Positions 62,101-64,000 of a DNA stretch of 64,000 nucleotides are shown here, piece by piece. The DNA comes from Aedes albopictus (Eukaryota; Arthropoda; Insecta; Diptera; Culicidae). The notes under the pieces are model-generated. The model worked only from the letters and a program-made list of their open reading frames with translations, had not been told where the DNA came from and did no database searches. Each line of letters begins with the position of its first letter. Position 1 is the stretch's first letter. The translations under genes and the position numbers were made by a program. The stretch covers positions 327,728,129 through 327,792,128 of the forward strand of contig NC_085138.1 of NCBI RefSeq assembly GCF_035046485.1, in the 5' to 3' direction.

Positions 62101-64000
62101 GCTTTGTTGTGGAACTTGATGGTTTGAGGACTGCGTGATGTGGTAGATAATAAGTTATCTTTCCTGGAGTGTCGTCAAGCTCATTCACTCGCTGGCAATG
62201 ACCAAGTTGTTTGTATTCATCAATAAATTTGCCGTATAACTCCTTCATCTCGTATTTTTTCTTAAGTCTCTGTTCTAGCATAAAAAATCGACGGAGAGCA
62301 AGGGATCGATTGCTCTTTAGGTTAGATGCTGTGTCCTTCAAAGGTAGCTGGACGATGTAGCGACCGTTGATATCACGAGTAGTTGTTGAACAGTATTTGG
62401 ATTCGCATTGCTGCTCTTCGTTAGATAGCAATGGAGATGATCCGACGGATTCCAGAAACCAAAACTTTTCCATGGTTTTATTCAGTGGTTCAAGAATGAC
62501 AGCATGGCACTGTTGTCGGTTGTAGATTAAATCCACGTTTTCGTCGTCCATAGCTCCAGCGACAACCCATCCTAGACGAGTTTCTTGAAGTATAGGAAGA
62601 TCGTTGGAAATCTTCAGCTGATTTGGCATCAGTAGTTGGAAAAATAGCTTGATTCCTATCAAGAGATCTATTTCCCCTGGAATGTGGAACGTTGGATCTG
62701 CAAGTGGTAATCCGGGAGGAATTGACCAGAATTGCGTGTTGATTTTTCGAGATGGCATCACACCTGTGATCCGATCTGTAACGAGGCACTCTATTTGTGC
62801 ATGATAATCGGAATGTATGGAACGTATTTCAGTTTTGGCCATATTGTTGAGAGTTGTCTTTTTTCCATTGGCCCCAATAATCTCAACCTTGGCAGGAATG
62901 TGTGGAAGCTTTAGCATTTGCAGAAGTCTTGCCGATATCAAGTGAGCCTGCGATCCACAATCCAAAAATGCTCGGCATGGATGAAATTTGCCATTACTAT
63001 CCAGAATATTAACAACAACCGTCATCAAAAGGCTATTATCAAGAGGAGCCTTATTTATTGAACAAGATGTTGTAATAGGTTTTTCTTCAGGAACTTTTGG
63101 GATTTGTCCAAGCTCTTGTTTGAATGGCACAGGTTTCGTATTCACAAAGGATGTTTTCTCAACATGTAAAAGTGTGTTATGTTGACCTTGGCATTTCTGG
63201 CAGGTTCTGGATGAACTACAGGAACTGACTGGATGACCTTTTTGTAGACAATTGTAGCACATTCGCAGCTCTCGAACCTTTGCTTGGCGTTGAGGAATGG
63301 ACATGGCACGGAAAACCTCACATTTGAAATTGGAATGCATACCAGAACATATATCACAAATTGTCTCGGAACTTCTGGTAATAGCACATGATTTGGCTTG
63401 TGCGTTCTTCATTTGGTTGGCAGCATTCTTTACAGGGATATATGGCTTCATGATTGATGGAATTTTCGATGAACCTTCACAGCGTTCGAGGATGGCACAC
63501 CGTTTCTTTAGAAATTCAATGGTGTCTTCGTAGGATGGAATTTCCTTATGCGGGATGGATGCTTCCCATTCTTTCCTGGTATCCTTATCTAATGCTCCAG
63601 ACACAAGATTAACTACAAATCTCTCTCCGACTCCATCCAACTCGTTGTCGATAAGTGCTAACCCATCGACGTGCCGAGTCACTTCATCGATGAGTTCTCG
63701 TAGCTCTTTTTGATTTTCCCGGTTCAGACGACGGAGACTTAATAAACCTTGGATATGGATATCAACGATTACCCGTTTGTTCTCGAAACGGTCTTCGAGA
63801 ATTTCCCAAGCGTGGGCGTAATTGTTGTTATTGAGAGTGCGTGCGTCTATAATGCCAGCAGCTGCTCCTACTAGAGAGCGTTCGAGATGGTACAGCTTGA
63901 TGCAATCTGAGTCGGTGGAGGATTGCATCACATCCGAAAACATGGTTTTAAAGCGAGGCCAATTTTCTGGTTTGCCATCGAAAGTTGGAATTGGAGCCTT
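59096..64000 (-). CDS. Bel/Pao gag-pol polyprotein, open, N-terminus beyond the window
   Basis: One uninterrupted frame runs off the right edge; the visible part is about 1,634 residues. It would supply capsid, protease, RT/RNase H and integrase. Numbering from the Met at 63943: a gag DUF1759-like region (starting upstream with FDGKPENWPRF) to about 160; Cys-His knuckles at about 196-208, 229-242 and 248-260; aspartic protease with DCG at 328-330; RT with D662 (AFTADISKMY) and YVDD at 738-741; RNase H with D918, E961 and D991; integrase with an HHCC-type finger (H1221, H1226, C1256, C1259) and D1291, D1356, E1410. All key residues are present. The last residues are encoded inside the LTR. A likely young, possibly competent copy. 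Confidence 0.93.
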   Translation of the reverse strand, partial: KAPIPTFDGKPENWPRFKTMFSDVMQSSTDSDCIKLYHLERSLVGAAAGIIDARTLNNNNYAHAWEILEDRFENKRVIVDIHIQGLLSLRRLNRENQKELRELIDEVTRHVDGLALIDNELDGVGERFVVNLVSGALDKDTRKEWEASIPHKEIPSYEDTIEFLKKRCAILERCEGSSKIPSIMKPYIPVKNAANQMKNAQAKSCAITRSSETICDICSGMHSNFKCEVFRAMSIPQRQAKVRELRMCYNCLQKGHPVSSCSSSRTCQKCQGQHNTLLHVEKTSFVNTKPVPFKQELGQIPKVPEEKPITTSCSINKAPLDNSLLMTVVVNILDSNGKFHPCRAFLDCGSQAHLISARLLQMLKLPHIPAKVEIIGANGKKTTLNNMAKTEIRSIHSDYHAQIECLVTDRITGVMPSRKINTQFWSIPPGLPLADPTFHIPGEIDLLIGIKLFFQLLMPNQLKISNDLPILQETRLGWVVAGAMDDENVDLIYNRQQCHAVILEPLNKTMEKFWFLESVGSSPLLSNEEQQCESKYCSTTTRDINGRYIVQLPLKDTASNLKSNRSLALRRFFMLEQRLKKKYEMKELYGKFIDEYKQLGHCQRVNELDDTPGKITYYLPHHAVLKPSSSTTKLRVVFDASAKSSGVSLNETLMIGPTVQDDLFSILLRFRRHRYAFTADISKMYRQIRIDPSQTSLQRIFWRKEPTDPLEVLEMTTVTYGTSSAPFLATRTLKQLAIDETKRYPVAAKIVEEDFYVDDVLSGADTVEDAIQSRLELTHLLHSGGFPIHKWCANDEAIIETVPEGEREKFLTFEDADINESIKTLGLLWDPKKDIFLFVPDCFSSNQEPPTKRRVLSEIARLFDPLGLVSPVIVNAKAIMQQVWLSKLDWDDILEGDLLTEWQIFRDSLHQIQQIRIPRYMALHAAIHYEIHGFADASNLAYGACIYIRAVSNQIVKTTLICSKSKIAPINGLTMPRMELCAALLLSRLASKVVPALKMNFNQITYYSDSQIFLGWLRKSPIQLELFVRNRIMEINNQTQNAQWRYVRTDDNPADVVSRGQLPQQLAVNYLWWNGPSFLRNHVIQNEEPEPIPDCELPEWKPTVIVTPVVRLETLPFMTKFSSFRRLQRIVGYILRFIRNTKLPRSLRNISKFLTIPEMRQSLEVIVRYIQQTELFEDIHSLKSGQPTRRLANLCPIIDNDLLRVGGRLQNSRLSYNAKHQLILPNKNPITESLVRALHEENLHVGPSGLISLIRQRFWLLNARNTVRKVTRSCIICFRSNPKLLQPPMGNLPEARVVPSAPFSRTGVDFAGPIFIRRGGRKSVPVKAYISLFICLSTKAIHFEVVSDLTAAAFIAALHRFVARRGLVEEIHSDNGTNFAGARTELHDLYLLFQKDQMQGKLNDFCQPREIIWRFIPPRAPNFGGLWEAGVKSTKTHLKKILRNASLTFEEYYTVLTQIEAILNSRPLFSHSTDPTELEVITPAHFLIGRQLTAIPEPTLEDVPENRLTRWQHLQKLRDHFWKRWSNEYLNTLQTRQKWTKHSKNITPGVVVLLKEENTPPQSWKLGKIVTVYPGADCTIRVADVQTAAGLYRRPVSKLAPLPFESNVPQSNNALDLSAGGECSQPLRRVSIST

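Overview
The window looks like intergenic or intronic DNA of a culicine mosquito, most probably Aedes. This rests on its makeup, not on any database match: AT-rich DNA packed with nested non-LTR and Bel/Pao elements, tRNA-headed SINEs with box A/box B promoters and clean target duplications, many palindromic MITEs with TA, TTAA or TAA target sites, and long diverged tandem arrays. I find no host protein-coding gene I can name. There is one weak two-exon gene candidate near 44.0 kb and several GC-richer, low-repeat islands (about 0.9-2.3, 10.5-11.5, 24.5-25.6, 30.5-31.5 and 43.6-45.4 kb) that could be host 5' or regulatory DNA.

Layout: 0-16 kb holds MITEs, a roughly 150-bp tandem array (4.0-5.6 kb), a hAT-like element with a perfect 8-bp duplication (12.4-13.0 kb), SINEs and a 620-bp palindrome. 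16.86-21.9 kb is an L1/Tx1-type element on the minus strand with three consecutive ORFs. Its ORF2 is dead (in-frame stop, YADD changed to YADH), and its unfamiliar middle ORF carries a triplicated hairpin motif. 22.5-35.5 kb alternates tandem arrays, palindromic elements and short degenerate repeats. 35.6-37.9 kb is a decayed RNase H-bearing non-LTR element with a 219-bp MITE inserted at a TA. 39-43.3 kb is a nest of SINEs and MITEs inside a 2.54-kb TIR element, itself inside another MITE. 45.7-48.7 kb is a long inverted repeat, and 49.9-52.3 kb holds two oppositely oriented arrays of an approximately 132-bp monomer interrupted by a Helitron-like element. 53.9-64 kb carries the youngest material: an R1-type non-LTR element with intact ORF2, abutting a Bel/Pao LTR retrotransposon whose pol frame stays open to the right edge.

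The coding content is retrotransposition machinery: gag-like zinc-knuckle proteins, AP endonuclease/reverse transcriptase, protease, RNase H and integrase. The non-autonomous SINEs, MITEs and Helitron-like pieces depend on machinery encoded elsewhere. Where two copies of a repeat exist, one often preserves the empty site of an insertion in the other, so several insertion events can be ordered from this window alone. All ages, family names and functions are inference from sequence reading without database searches.
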